A stretch of DNA of 58,916 nt, taken from the NCBI RefSeq assembly GCF_031179385.1, contig NZ_JAPSHV010000006.1, forward strand, positions 4,384 to 63,299, given 5' to 3'. Under the pieces are notes generated by a model that saw only the letters and a program-made list of their open reading frames with translations, had not been told where the DNA came from and did not search any database. The stretch is from Arthrobacter sp. (lineage in GTDB: Bacteria > Actinomycetota > Actinomycetes > Actinomycetales > Micrococcaceae). Shown in pieces: positions 15,428 through 23,251 of the stretch (the stretch's first letter is position 1; every line of letters starts with the position of its first letter). The translations under genes were made by a program, and so were the position numbers.

Positions 15428-15895
15428 TCAGGTCCGTTGCGTGGCGGCGATGACTTGGCGCATCAAGTGGTTAAGATTTTCGGCCTGCTCACGAGAAAGC
15501 CCCAGTTTGGTCAGCATGGTTTCGGGCACAGACACTGCCTGTGCGCGCAACTCCTTGCCTTTGGGAGTGAGGTCGACGGCGAGTGCCCGTTCATTGCCGA
15601 CCATTCGGTCCCTGGACACCAGTCCGTTCGCCTCGAGCCGTTTCAACATCGGGGAAAGAGTAGCCGGCTCCATGGCTAGTGCCTCGCTGATCTCGCGCAC
15701 TGTACGCGGGCTGTGCTCCCAGAGTGCCAACATCACGAGGTACTGCGGGTGGGTGAGATTGAGGGGCTCTAATACGGGGCGGTAAGCGCCGATAACGCCA
15801 CGGGAGGCGACCGATAAGGCGAAGCAGAGCTGCCGCTCCAGAAGAAGGTCGCCGGTTTGTGGCTGCTCTTCTGCTACCGCCACTGCATCATTCAC
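15428..15895 (-). CDS. MarR-family regulator, OhrR-like
   Basis: This 155-residue winged-helix repressor starts at GTG 15895 (AAGGAGG six bases upstream). It has LLLERQLCFALSVASRGVIG at the N terminus, with a cysteine in the position used by one-Cys OhrR peroxide sensors, then PQYLVMLALWEHSPRTVREI, EPATLSPMLKRLEANGLVSR and a wing with DRMVGNERALAV. OhrR proteins are inactivated by organic hydroperoxides and repress ohr and their own genes. No ohr gene was found nearby. The start overlaps the stop of the upstream small gene by 8 bp, and the palindrome at 16154-16186 is a strong candidate for its own operator. Confidence 0.87.
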   Translation of the reverse strand: MNDAVAVAEEQPQTGDLLLERQLCFALSVASRGVIGAYRPVLEPLNLTHPQYLVMLALWEHSPRTVREISEALAMEPATLSPMLKRLEANGLVSRDRMVGNERALAVDLTPKGKELRAQAVSVPETMLTKLGLSREQAENLNHLMRQVIAATQRT

Positions 15896-16145
15896 CCTTG
15901 TCCTCCTTGGAGTCGCGGGAGACAAGGTATGTGGATCCGTCTGCGTTGCGCACGACGTCCCACTGCCGCAGTTCCTGCTGGCGGCGCTGATTGCCCGCCT
16001 CGTCCTCATGCTTCGCCTGGCCGTCTAAGACACCCTGATCGGCTGGACCGAAAAACATCCGCAACCTTCCCGTGGTCCTCATGAACCGCTCGGTCATCGA
16101 CTTCTTCTCCGCCACGTCTGCACCTTTCTTGATGATGGAAGACAT
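15888..16145 (-). CDS. Small hypothetical protein translated with the MarR gene
   Basis: The protein has 85 residues from ATG 16145 or 75 from GTG 16115, where AAAGGTG gives a better ribosome site. It is highly charged (RFMRTTGRLRMFFGPADQGV, then EDEAGNQRRQQELRQWDVVR) and ends NADGSTYLVSRDSKEDKGE. I do not recognise a family. It is the first gene of the operon controlled by the palindrome just upstream and overlaps marR by 8 bp, so expression of both is likely coupled. The frame upstream of 16145 runs through the palindrome and is not coding. Confidence 0.65.
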   Translation of the reverse strand: MSSIIKKGADVAEKKSMTERFMRTTGRLRMFFGPADQGVLDGQAKHEDEAGNQRRQQELRQWDVVRNADGSTYLVSRDSKEDKGE

Positions 16146-16153
16146 CCGCTTCT

Positions 16154-16186
16154 CAAATAGTACACTAATTGTTAGTGCACTATTTG
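16154..16186. promoter_or_regulatory. Probable MarR/OhrR operator
   Basis: A 33-bp near-palindrome, CAAATAGTACACTAATTG followed by TTAGTGCACTATTTG, sits immediately before the small gene-marR operon. The outer arms CAAATAGT and ACTATTTG are perfect inverses. A leftward -10-like TACTAT overlaps it. Position and symmetry fit autorepression. Confidence 0.75.
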
Positions 16187-16370
16187 ATCGGCGAGGAGTG
16201 GCAACGTGCTCTGAAAGTTCCTCCGGCGAAGGTTTCAGCTGAAGGCAGCGTGACCCGGAACCATGTCGGTCACTGAATCCCGCCCGCGACGAGGTGGGCG
16301 GCATCCAAACGATGAGATGTCCGCGTCATTGCAGCGGCCATTCAGGGCAGTGCCTAGGGGCCGAGGCGTG

Positions 16371-16769
16371 TCAGTGGTCGTTGGCGTCGTCGTATGCGTC
16401 CCTGGCTTCCAGGATCGCGGCGACGTTGTCTTCAGCCCAGTCCCTGACTGCATCCAGCGGCTCCAGCAGGGTCTGACCCAAGGGGGTGAGCGCGTACTCC
16501 ACTCGTGGTGGTACTTCAGCGAAGATGTGGCGGGTTATGAGCCCGTCCCGTTCGAGCGTGCGCAGGGTCTGCGTCAGAACCTTCGGGGTGACTCCCTGGA
16601 CGGCAGTGCGGATCTCTGAAAACCTGCACGGCCCGTGCTTGAGGACCTGGAAGACCAGCGTCGTCCATTTGTCGCCGATGCGCTGCATGACGACCCTCGA
16701 CGGGCAGTCAAGGTTCAGCACATCAAAGGTGACTGCTGCTGCGGCCGTTGATTCTGCTTTAGTATCCAT
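16371..16769 (-). CDS. HxlR-family transcriptional regulator
   Basis: This 132-residue winged-helix protein has the HxlR hallmarks: a conserved cysteine in LNLDCPSRVVMQRIGDKWTT, then VLKHGPCRFSEIRTAVQGVT, KVLTQTLRTLERDGLITRH and PPRVEYALTPLGQTLLEPLD. Such regulators sense electrophiles or redox signals through the N-terminal cysteine and control adjacent oxidoreductase genes. It is divergent from an NAD(P)-binding oxidoreductase, with two inverted repeats in the 91-base intergenic region, one covering its own start codon. It therefore probably represses both itself and the oxidoreductase. Confidence 0.93.
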   Translation of the reverse strand: MDTKAESTAAAAVTFDVLNLDCPSRVVMQRIGDKWTTLVFQVLKHGPCRFSEIRTAVQGVTPKVLTQTLRTLERDGLITRHIFAEVPPRVEYALTPLGQTLLEPLDAVRDWAEDNVAAILEARDAYDDANDH

Positions 16770-16804
16770 AAGGATAGTATGGCACGTTGAGGTACTCAGT
16801 ACCT
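16763..16804. promoter_or_regulatory. Candidate HxlR operators
   Basis: AGGTACTCAGTACCT at 16790-16804 is a perfect 15-bp palindrome. TATCC-ATAA-GGATA at 16763-16776 is a second inverted repeat over the hxlR start codon. The GTAC-containing palindrome is the type of site described for HxlR-family proteins. Both lie between divergent genes. Confidence 0.7.
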
Positions 16805-16860
16805 AAAAGATACTTTTGTTCTTGGCGGAACGATCCGCTCGTTTACAAAGGAGTCTGTTC

Positions 16861-17466
16861 ATGAAGATCGCAGTGTATGGAGCCACCGGTATGGTCGGCA
16901 GCCAGATTGTCAGCGAAGCGCTGAACCGAGGCCACGAGGTGACGGCCGTTTCCCGCCGGGGCGCAGAGGTTGCCGGCACCGAGGTTCGGGCAGCTGACCT
17001 GGCGGACGCCGCAACCTTTGCCGCTATCGCAGCAGAACACGACGCTGTCGTCCTGGCCACTGGCCCCAGCCGCACCGGCGGAGACCACGGGGAATGGCTC
17101 ACCGCGATGAAGACGGCCTACTCCAACGCCACGAGCACCCGCCTGCTGGTCGTGGGCGGCGCAGGCGCACTGGAGATCAAAGGTACCCGGCTCGTTGACA
17201 CTCCTGAGTTCCCCGAGGTCTATAAGGCTGAGGCCCTCACGCTCGGTGCAGCCTACGACGCCATCAGGGAAGCCCCGGCAGACCTGGACTGGACCATGCT
17301 CGCACCGGCCCCTGTTATCCAGCCCGGCGAACGCACCGGTAAGTACAACACAGCCAAGGACTCCCCGGCTGGCGACAGTATTTCCACCCAGGACTTCGCG
17401 GTGGCCATGCTCGACGAAATCGAGAACCCGGCCTACCGCAACGCCCGGTTCACCGCCGCCAACTAA
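16861..17466 (+). CDS. NAD(P)-binding oxidoreductase (NmrA/SDR-like)
   Basis: The 201-residue protein starts at ATG 16861 (AAAGGAG nine bases upstream). It has the Rossmann dinucleotide-binding motif MKIAVYGATGMVGSQIVSEA, an internal strand DAVVLATGPSRTGG, RLLVVGGAGALEIKGTRLVD and DLDWTMLAPAPVIQPGERTG. It lacks a clear classical Y-x-x-x-K, as is usual for the NAD(P)H-binding 13 / NmrA-like group of quinone reductase-related proteins. It is divergent from hxlR, so it likely responds to electrophiles or redox stress. Substrate unknown. Confidence 0.9.
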   Translation: MKIAVYGATGMVGSQIVSEALNRGHEVTAVSRRGAEVAGTEVRAADLADAATFAAIAAEHDAVVLATGPSRTGGDHGEWLTAMKTAYSNATSTRLLVVGGAGALEIKGTRLVDTPEFPEVYKAEALTLGAAYDAIREAPADLDWTMLAPAPVIQPGERTGKYNTAKDSPAGDSISTQDFAVAMLDEIENPAYRNARFTAAN

Positions 17467-17573
17467 AGCGGCGTACTAAACCACCTGCAGCTAAGTAGTG
17501 CCGTGCGGACAGATCAGTCTCTGGCCGCACGGCACGCTGGGCGATAGACCTCAACACCTAACAAAGGACCACC

Positions 17574-18188
17574 ATGACTTCCACCAAACTGACTTACGTC
17601 TTCGATGCCTACTGCGGCTGGTGCTACGGTTTCGCTCCGGCATTGCACGAACTGGCCCAGGATGACGGCATCGACATTGAGGTAATAAGCGGCGGCCTCT
17701 TCAGCGGCCACCACGCCGGCCCTATCGGCGCGCTGCCGCACATCCCCGGGGCCAACGCGCGGATTGCAGCTCTTACCGGGGTTCGCTTCGGTGAAGCCTA
17801 CGAAGCAGTTCTCTCAGACGGGACGCTGCACCTGGATTCCGATGACGCCGGGGCAGGGCTGGTCGCGCTGAAAGAAGCCTCGGGCGGCAAAGACCTGGCC
17901 ATGGCAGCAGCCATGCAGCAAGCGTTCTACATCGACGGACTCAGCCTCTCCGACACGCGAACCTACCGCACCATCGCAACCCGTGAAGGCCTGGATCCGG
18001 ACCTCGTGGAGAAGCTTTACACTCATCCCGGTACACGGGGAAGGGCGTTGTCAGAACAGGAACGCGTTGCATATCTCGGAATCCACAGCTACCCCACCCT
18101 CCTCGTGCACACGGATGGCGGGCTGGTAAAAATCGGTAGCCCGGTCTACTCCGCGGAGCAATTGCGCAAGGCGCTCAAAGACCTGTAG
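17574..18188 (+). CDS. DsbA-family (FrnE-like) thioredoxin-fold protein
   Basis: This 204-residue cytoplasmic protein has no signal peptide. Its thioredoxin-fold active site C-x-x-C is in [20 protein letters not shown]. It then has the helical DsbA insert and the cis-Pro loop [20 protein letters not shown]. FrnE-like proteins reduce or isomerise disulfides and are linked to oxidative stress in actinobacteria. ATG 17574 follows AAAGGACC. It lies 107 bases after the oxidoreductase gene on the same strand and probably shares HxlR control, although a separate promoter is possible. Confidence 0.9.
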   Translation: MTSTKLTYVFDAYCGWCYGFAPALHELAQDDGIDIEVISGGLFSGHHAGPIGALPHIPGANARIAALTGVRFGEAYEAVLSDGTLHLDSDDAGAGLVALKEASGGKDLAMAAAMQQAFYIDGLSLSDTRTYRTIATREGLDPDLVEKLYTHPGTRGRALSEQERVAYLGIHSYPTLLVHTDGGLVKIGSPVYSAEQLRKALKDL

Positions 18189-18349
18189 GAAGCACAGCTG
18201 AGGTCCTGCGCTCTTTTCCAAGGACGACGGCAGCTGTACTCCGACACCAGGCATCATCAGTTGCACCAGTTCCCAACCGTGCGTTTATTCCCGATCCCGC
18301 TCACAGGGGGACAGTCTCTCGCCCCAGTACAACTTCCGATGGGAGGGAA

Positions 18350-19171
18350 GTGCCGATGATCCCTACCCCTTATGAGGATCTGCTCGGAGAGGCGCTCGCG
18401 CAGGGCACCCCCAAGTCGGACCGCACCGGCACCGGCACGCGCAGCGTGTTCGGACGGCAGTTGCGGTTCGATCTCGCTCAGGGCTTTCCCCTGATCACTA
18501 CCAAGCGTGTGCATTTCAAGTCCGTTGCCGTGGAACTGCTGTGGTTCCTCCGTGGGGATTCGAACGTCCAGTGGATGCAGAACCAGGGGGTGAGTATCTG
18601 GGACGAGTGGGCAGACCCTCAGGGTGAGCTTGGCCCCGTTTATGGGGTGCAGTGGCGTTCCTGGCCCGCCGCGGACGGCCAGCATATCGACCAAATCGCA
18701 GGGGTAATGGATTCGCTCAAAGCCGATCCCTACTCCCGCCGGCACATTGTCTCCTCATGGAACGTCGCTGAAATCCCCGGCATGGCCCTTCCCCCCTGCC
18801 ACGCCTTCTTCCAGTTCCATGTAGAGCCAATGCCCTCCGGCCCCGACAGGCTCAGCTGCCAGCTCTACCAGCGCAGCGCAGATCTGTTCCTCGGAGTGCC
18901 GTTCAACATCGGTGCCTACTCCCTGCTTACCCAGATGATCGCCCATCAACTGGGCCTTGCAGCCGGAGAGTTCATCTGGACCGGCGGGGACTGCCACATC
19001 TATGACAACCACATCGATCAGGTCCGTGAGCAAATCTTGCGTGCCCCCTTCCCACCGCCTCGATTGTCCTTCCGCCGCCGTCCGGACACCCTTTTTGACT
19101 ACTCCTTGGAAGACCTCCAGCTTCTGGACTACCGCCATCACCCACCCATAGCCGCGCCGGTCGCAGTGTGA
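18350..19171 (+). CDS. thyA: Thymidylate synthase (ThyA)
   Basis: The protein has about 273 residues from GTG 18350, or 271 from ATG 18356, which has the better spacing to GGGAGGG. It converts dUMP and 5,10-methylene-THF to dTMP and DHF. Visible are [20 protein letters not shown], the folate/dUMP loop, the nucleophilic cysteine in [11 protein letters not shown] (near 150), [20 protein letters not shown] and [13 protein letters not shown]. It appears intact, with a compact C terminus. No dihydrofolate reductase gene follows. On a mobile element this is likely an extra copy. With the MTHFR gene nearby it competes for the same folate form. Confidence 0.95.
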   Translation: MPMIPTPYEDLLGEALAQGTPKSDRTGTGTRSVFGRQLRFDLAQGFPLITTKRVHFKSVAVELLWFLRGDSNVQWMQNQGVSIWDEWADPQGELGPVYGVQWRSWPAADGQHIDQIAGVMDSLKADPYSRRHIVSSWNVAEIPGMALPPCHAFFQFHVEPMPSGPDRLSCQLYQRSADLFLGVPFNIGAYSLLTQMIAHQLGLAAGEFIWTGGDCHIYDNHIDQVREQILRAPFPPPRLSFRRRPDTLFDYSLEDLQLLDYRHHPPIAAPVAV

Positions 19172-19322
19172 ATCAGAAGCCTTTGTATCCACTGTTGAAC
19201 CGGCGGGGGAAAATACGCAGTAAAGCCAGTACCCGCGGGGCCGGAAGGCCCTGAAGTGGAACAGACGGAATCCGCCCACAACCCGGCTGGTTGGGACTAA
19301 ACCTTCGAACAGGGCCTCACCA

Positions 19323-19913
19323 ATGAGTAAAAAACAACCCCGCCCATACAATTACCCCGAACCTGGTGCAACGAAGAGGATGGACGCACCCGCCGCTCTC
19401 CTGCCGCGTGGCTACCGGGCAAGCGAAGAACGGATTCACATCGGATCCGGCCAACGGCGGTGGGAGCACGCATGGAAGGAAACACTTTCCTGGGGCATCC
19501 AACGCAAATCCGGCTATACAGTCCTACCCATTCATCCTCCGCAGCCGCACCCCGAAGCCCCCTCAGTTCCGCATGCTGCAGAACCTATCCCTGAATTGGC
19601 CAGGGAAGGGATGGAAGTCCTGCTTCAAAAGCGCTTCGGCCCACTTCGTATGAAGATGCCCGTCCGTGTCGTCTATACGATCGACGAACCTGCCCGTAAG
19701 GGATTCGCATTCGGAACCCTGAAAGGACACCCGGTCAGCGGCGAAGCCGCGTTCATAGTCCAACAAAATCCTGACGACTCGGTTTGGTTCACCCTGCGCT
19801 CACTCAGCGGTCCCGGAAAAGGCCTTTGGTTCTTCGCCTACCCTTTGGTGCTCCTGGTACGCACAGGGATCCGGAACTCCTATATCAACGCCCTTGCCGG
19901 ACCAATCTCCTGA
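19323..19913 (+). CDS. DUF1990-family protein
   Basis: This 196-residue protein matches the DUF1990 pattern: NYPEPGATKRMDAPAALLPR followed by GYRASEERIHIGSGQRRWEH, then PVRVVYTIDEPARKGFAFGT, then GTLKGHPVSGEAAFIVQQNP, and a C-terminal FAYPLVLLVRTGIRNSYINA. Function of the family is unknown; it is widespread in actinobacteria and has a START-like layout. ATG 19323 has only a weak ribosome site. It lies 151 bases after thyA without evident terminator. Confidence 0.88.
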   Translation: MSKKQPRPYNYPEPGATKRMDAPAALLPRGYRASEERIHIGSGQRRWEHAWKETLSWGIQRKSGYTVLPIHPPQPHPEAPSVPHAAEPIPELAREGMEVLLQKRFGPLRMKMPVRVVYTIDEPARKGFAFGTLKGHPVSGEAAFIVQQNPDDSVWFTLRSLSGPGKGLWFFAYPLVLLVRTGIRNSYINALAGPIS

Positions 19914-20036
19914 ACCCGAAGAGACCGCATCCGTTCCTCGAAGAACCCCGCGGAGGTCCCTGCTGCCGTTGCTTCGAAATCTGCGCGCTTCTTGTCGCTT
20001 GACGGCTTCTCGTCCGAGGTTAGTCTGCAGATGCGG

Positions 20037-20996
20037 TTAGTCTGCAGATGCCAGGGGGGCAGCTTCCAGTGCGGCCGTGAGTGGCCATTGGGTGGGAGTG
20101 CACTGGTAGACGCGTGTAAAAGCCCGGACGAAGGTGGATGTGTCGCGGAATCCGCACGCGATCGCGATGGTTCCCACGCTCTGGCGGGTTTGTGCCCTCG
20201 CAGCGAGGAGGGCGGTAGCGCGTTCCATGCGGCGTCGCCGTACGTACGCCGCCGGCGTTTCCCCAATCGCCGCGAAGACTTCGTGGAGCTTGCGGACGGA
20301 GACGTTCTCTGCGCTGGCCAGTCGTTCCACCGAAAGGTTTGGGTCAGCGAGATATTGCCTGATGTACCCCTTCGCGGATTCCAATAAGGTCTCATCATCG
20401 CTCCAGGAGGTTTGCTGGAGTCCCGCGAAAGAGCGCAGGGCGAGCGAGAGTAAGTCAGTACTGATGTGCCCTAACTCCTCTCGGGCACGGTCATCCATGG
20501 GGCCGCGGCCAGCCACCAATCCAGCAGCGTACCCGGTGAAAGCGGCCATGCCGGGGACGGATTGATCGATTGTCCGACCGCAAAGGTCGGTGACGAGCCG
20601 GTCCTTCAATCCCAAATGTCGGCGTGGAACGCGAAGGACGATCAGGTCCTGCCCTGATTGCGGCTGGTCCAGCAGATATGGATGGTTTGTTTCGTAAAGG
20701 GCTGCCGTTCCAGGTACCAGAACAGCAGTTCGGCCGTGCTGCTGGACGGCCCCGGTCGACTGCAGCTGCAGCGATATGAGAATGTCGTCACCATCATTCC
20801 GGCGGGCCAAACGTTCGGGACGCTCCACCCGCAAAGGCCCCGACTGGACCCGTGCCAGAGATACCCCGCCGGACAGGGCGACGGACTCAAGATGTGCGAC
20901 GAAACCGGGTTCGGAGGCTGTGCACAGCAGCGGTACGAACGCCCGGCTCGCTGCATCCTGCCAAGCCGAAACATCAGTAACGGTCACGTCCGTCAT
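20037..20996 (-). CDS. AraC-family activator, NitR-like
   Basis: This 319-residue protein starts at ATG 20996, where GGAGG lies six bases upstream; the frame open to 21032 is not needed. It has an AraC-binding-like N-terminal domain (AFVPLLCTASEPGFVAHLES, LISLQLQSTGAVQQHGR) and a C-terminal double HTH (LSVERLASAENVSVRKLHEV, then QSVGTIAIACGFRDTSTFVR and TRVYQCTPTQW). It is divergent from a nitrilase, as expected for a substrate-responsive activator like NitR of Rhodococcus. The shared 160-base region contains two 11-bp direct repeats 21 bp apart. The inducer is unknown. Confidence 0.9.
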   Translation of the reverse strand: MTDVTVTDVSAWQDAASRAFVPLLCTASEPGFVAHLESVALSGGVSLARVQSGPLRVERPERLARRNDGDDILISLQLQSTGAVQQHGRTAVLVPGTAALYETNHPYLLDQPQSGQDLIVLRVPRRHLGLKDRLVTDLCGRTIDQSVPGMAAFTGYAAGLVAGRGPMDDRAREELGHISTDLLSLALRSFAGLQQTSWSDDETLLESAKGYIRQYLADPNLSVERLASAENVSVRKLHEVFAAIGETPAAYVRRRRMERATALLAARAQTRQSVGTIAIACGFRDTSTFVRAFTRVYQCTPTQWPLTAALEAAPLASAD

Positions 20997-21056
20997 TGCG
21001 TCCCTCCGACTCCCCAGCACGAGCACGAGCACCTACTTCAGCAGGAGAAGCCTGAA

Positions 21057-21088
21057 CCTGCAGGAATAGTCGATGAGCCTGCAGGAAT
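21057..21088. promoter_or_regulatory. Direct repeats, candidate AraC-type operator
   Basis: CCTGCAGGAAT occurs at 21057-21067 and again at 21078-21088, exactly 21 bp (two helix turns) apart and in the same orientation. They lie in the divergent region, about 70-100 bases before the nitrilase start. This is the usual geometry for two AraC-family subunits. Confidence 0.7.
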
Positions 21089-21156
21089 TGTCAACGTATG
21101 TAAGTGATCTCCGTCATAAATTTGGAAGCACCATCTAAGCATAACGAGGAGTATTG

Positions 21157-22206
21157 ATGAGCGAGAAGGTGCGGGTTGCTGCCGTTCAGGCCGAGCCGGT
21201 TTGGCTGGACATTGACGGGACGACGGAAAAGACCGTCCAGTTGATTGCCGAGGCCGCAGCCGGGGGAGCCGACTTGGTCGCGTTCCCGGAGACATGGATT
21301 CCCGGCTACCCCGTGTTCCTCTGGTCCTACCCGGTGTACGAGCAGATGGAGTTCGTCGCCCGGTACCACGCCAATTCACCCACCATCGACGGACCTCAGA
21401 TAGTCAAGATCCGAGAGGCGGCTCGGCGGCACTCCATCACGGTCATCGTGGGTTTCAGCGAGAAAGACGGCGGTTCGCTGTACATGTCCCAGGCGATCAT
21501 TGGCCCCGACGGGGAGATCGTCCTGCATCGCAGGAAGCTCAAGCCCACGCACGCCGAGCGCACCCTCTTTGGGGAGAGCGACGGCAGCGGCATCAAAGTC
21601 GTCGACACCCCCCTCGGCCGGTTGGGAGCACTGAACTGCTTCGAGCACCTCCAGCCGCTGACGAAGTACGCCATGTACGCGCAGAACGAGCAGATCCACG
21701 TCGCCGGCTGGCCCTGCCTCGGGATCCTGGGCAACGTGCCGGCCCTGAGCCCGGAGTCCATCATGGCCTGCTCACAGACCTACGCGCTGGAGGGAAGCAC
21801 CTTCGTCATCACCGCCTCCCAGATCATGTCCGATGACGGGGCCCGCAAATTCCCGACGGCCGATGGAGGACCCACACCGGTCTACACCGGCGGCGGAGGC
21901 TATGCGCGCGTCTACGGACCGCACTCGGGTCTCATCACTGAACCGCTGGACCCCGCGGAGGAAGGTATCGTCTACGCTGACATTGATTTAGCGGACATCG
22001 ACCTGGCCAAGAACACCGTCGATCCCGCTGGCCATTACGCCCGCCCAGACGTTACCCGGCTGGTCTTCGACGACAGCGCGCGTACACCGGTCATCCGTCC
22101 CGGCGCCATGCCGAAGGTACCGGTCGAGGCAGCGGAACCGGAACCGGCCGACGCCGAGATTGGATGGGACGGCGCAATTGAGACAGGAGATGTCTCGCGT
22201 GCGTGA
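21157..22206 (+). CDS. Nitrilase
   Basis: This 349-residue carbon-nitrogen hydrolase starts at ATG 21157 (GAGGAG upstream). It has the catalytic triad: Glu45 in VAFPETWIPGYP, Lys near 130 in HRRKLKPTHAER, and Cys161 in GALNCFEHLQPL. The sequence NCFEHLQPL and the following WPCLGILG are typical of true nitrilases rather than amidases. It would hydrolyse aliphatic or arylaliphatic nitriles to acids and ammonia; the substrate range is not readable. The C-terminal tail is acidic. It is probably controlled by the divergent AraC-family gene. Confidence 0.93.
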   Translation: MSEKVRVAAVQAEPVWLDIDGTTEKTVQLIAEAAAGGADLVAFPETWIPGYPVFLWSYPVYEQMEFVARYHANSPTIDGPQIVKIREAARRHSITVIVGFSEKDGGSLYMSQAIIGPDGEIVLHRRKLKPTHAERTLFGESDGSGIKVVDTPLGRLGALNCFEHLQPLTKYAMYAQNEQIHVAGWPCLGILGNVPALSPESIMACSQTYALEGSTFVITASQIMSDDGARKFPTADGGPTPVYTGGGGYARVYGPHSGLITEPLDPAEEGIVYADIDLADIDLAKNTVDPAGHYARPDVTRLVFDDSARTPVIRPGAMPKVPVEAAEPEPADAEIGWDGAIETGDVSRA

Positions 22207-22284
22207 GGCCCGGACCGCAGACCGGATTGCATTCCTAGGATCAGCGGCGGCCGCGGACGCCCGCGCCGCCCGTGGACGCCGCAG

Positions 22285-22503
22285 TCACATAGCTTTCTGC
22301 AGCCCTACAGGACAATAACGGAACTGGGGCGTGGAGTGCAGTAGGAGCTCGCCCAGCCGAACGCCGTCCAACGTGTCGAAGATGGACAATCTGGCGAGCC
22401 GAACGCTCCCGTCTATGGCACACAAGCCTTTGGCGGCATCATAGAGAGCCCTCAGTATCCATCTTGGGGAACCGTTTCCGTGACGTCGTATCTGCCCCTG
22501 CAA
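22285..22503 (-). CDS. Possible small protein or remnant
   Basis: This minus-strand frame encodes GSPRWILRALYDAAKGLCAI and DTLDGVRLGELLLHSTPQF, which reads like a folded protein more than random sequence. It overlaps the 5' end of the Shedu-like gene and fills the otherwise empty 257 bases after the nitrilase. No family is recognised. It may be a fragment of a displaced gene. Confidence 0.2.
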   Translation of the reverse strand: MQGQIRRHGNGSPRWILRALYDAAKGLCAIDGSVRLARLSIFDTLDGVRLGELLLHSTPQFRYCPVGLQKAM

Positions 22504-23201
22504 AGCCGAACAGTAATCGGGTTATTTCTAGCATCGGCGAAGACGGTCGTGTGCATTTTCGAGGCAGGCCCGCCGGACGTGCCTGGCCCAACAATTTGGT
22601 CATGGTTGAGCCGGTAGGGTCCCCTCAGCATGCTGAAGCTGCGGCTGCCGTTGATGCCGCGCTGCGTAACGCCTCTTCTTATAGCTCAATTAGCCACGAG
22701 AGGTTTCTGGCGCTTGAGGAGTTCGCGCTACAGAAGAATGCTCCAGAGCCTGAAGCAGTCCGCGCGTTGGAGGAGCTTTCAGAGTCCGGGGAGAAAATGG
22801 AAGCACCGTTCCAGAAGCTGCTGGAGATGTATCCTGCATTGCTTGCTTCCACGGTCATGGGTGGTTGGAAGACGTTTATCATCCCTCAGAAGCGTCTCGG
22901 ATCGGAGTACATTCCTGATTTCCTGGTACTGGGAGTCAACAGCATTGGTCCCCAGTGGGTTACGGTCGACATCGAGGCTGCAAGACACTCGATAGTAAAC
23001 AATGACGGGACCTTGTCCGGCGCGACGAGGCACGGTGTGAAGCAAATCCAAGACTGGCGAGACTGGATGATGACCAACGTGACCTACGCCCAGACTGAGC
23101 TTGGTTTGCACGGGAGAACGAACAGGGCTCCTGGCTTGGTCATCATCGGACGAGACATCCCATCATTCAGTAGGCAGCCGGCACGTGCTCAGTCTGTGTA
23201 G
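22464..23201 (+). CDS. Shedu-like (DUF4263/SduA-type) nuclease, probably 3'-shortened
   Basis: This 245-residue protein carries the DUF4263 PD-(D/E)xK-type core: LGSEYIPDFLVLGVNS (acidic residue after P), QWVTVDIEAARHSIVN (acidic second strand), then HGVKQIQDWRDWMMTNVTYA and GLVIIGRDIPS. This order is characteristic of SduA-like antiphage nucleases. The usual Lys of the active site is not obvious (IEAA). After IIGRD the family normally continues with a helix and a final strand, but here the frame ends 16 residues on, so the C terminus looks truncated. Start is uncertain: TTG 22464 is the first possible, GTG 22551 is another option. It is likely a defence gene, possibly inactive. Confidence 0.65.
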   Translation: MGNRFRDVVSAPAKPNSNRVISSIGEDGRVHFRGRPAGRAWPNNLVMVEPVGSPQHAEAAAAVDAALRNASSYSSISHERFLALEEFALQKNAPEPEAVRALEELSESGEKMEAPFQKLLEMYPALLASTVMGGWKTFIIPQKRLGSEYIPDFLVLGVNSIGPQWVTVDIEAARHSIVNNDGTLSGATRHGVKQIQDWRDWMMTNVTYAQTELGLHGRTNRAPGLVIIGRDIPSFSRQPARAQSV

Positions 23202-23251
23202 ACAGGGTCTACGCGCATGAGCGGTCTAGAAACCCGCTGTAACGCCGTCAA

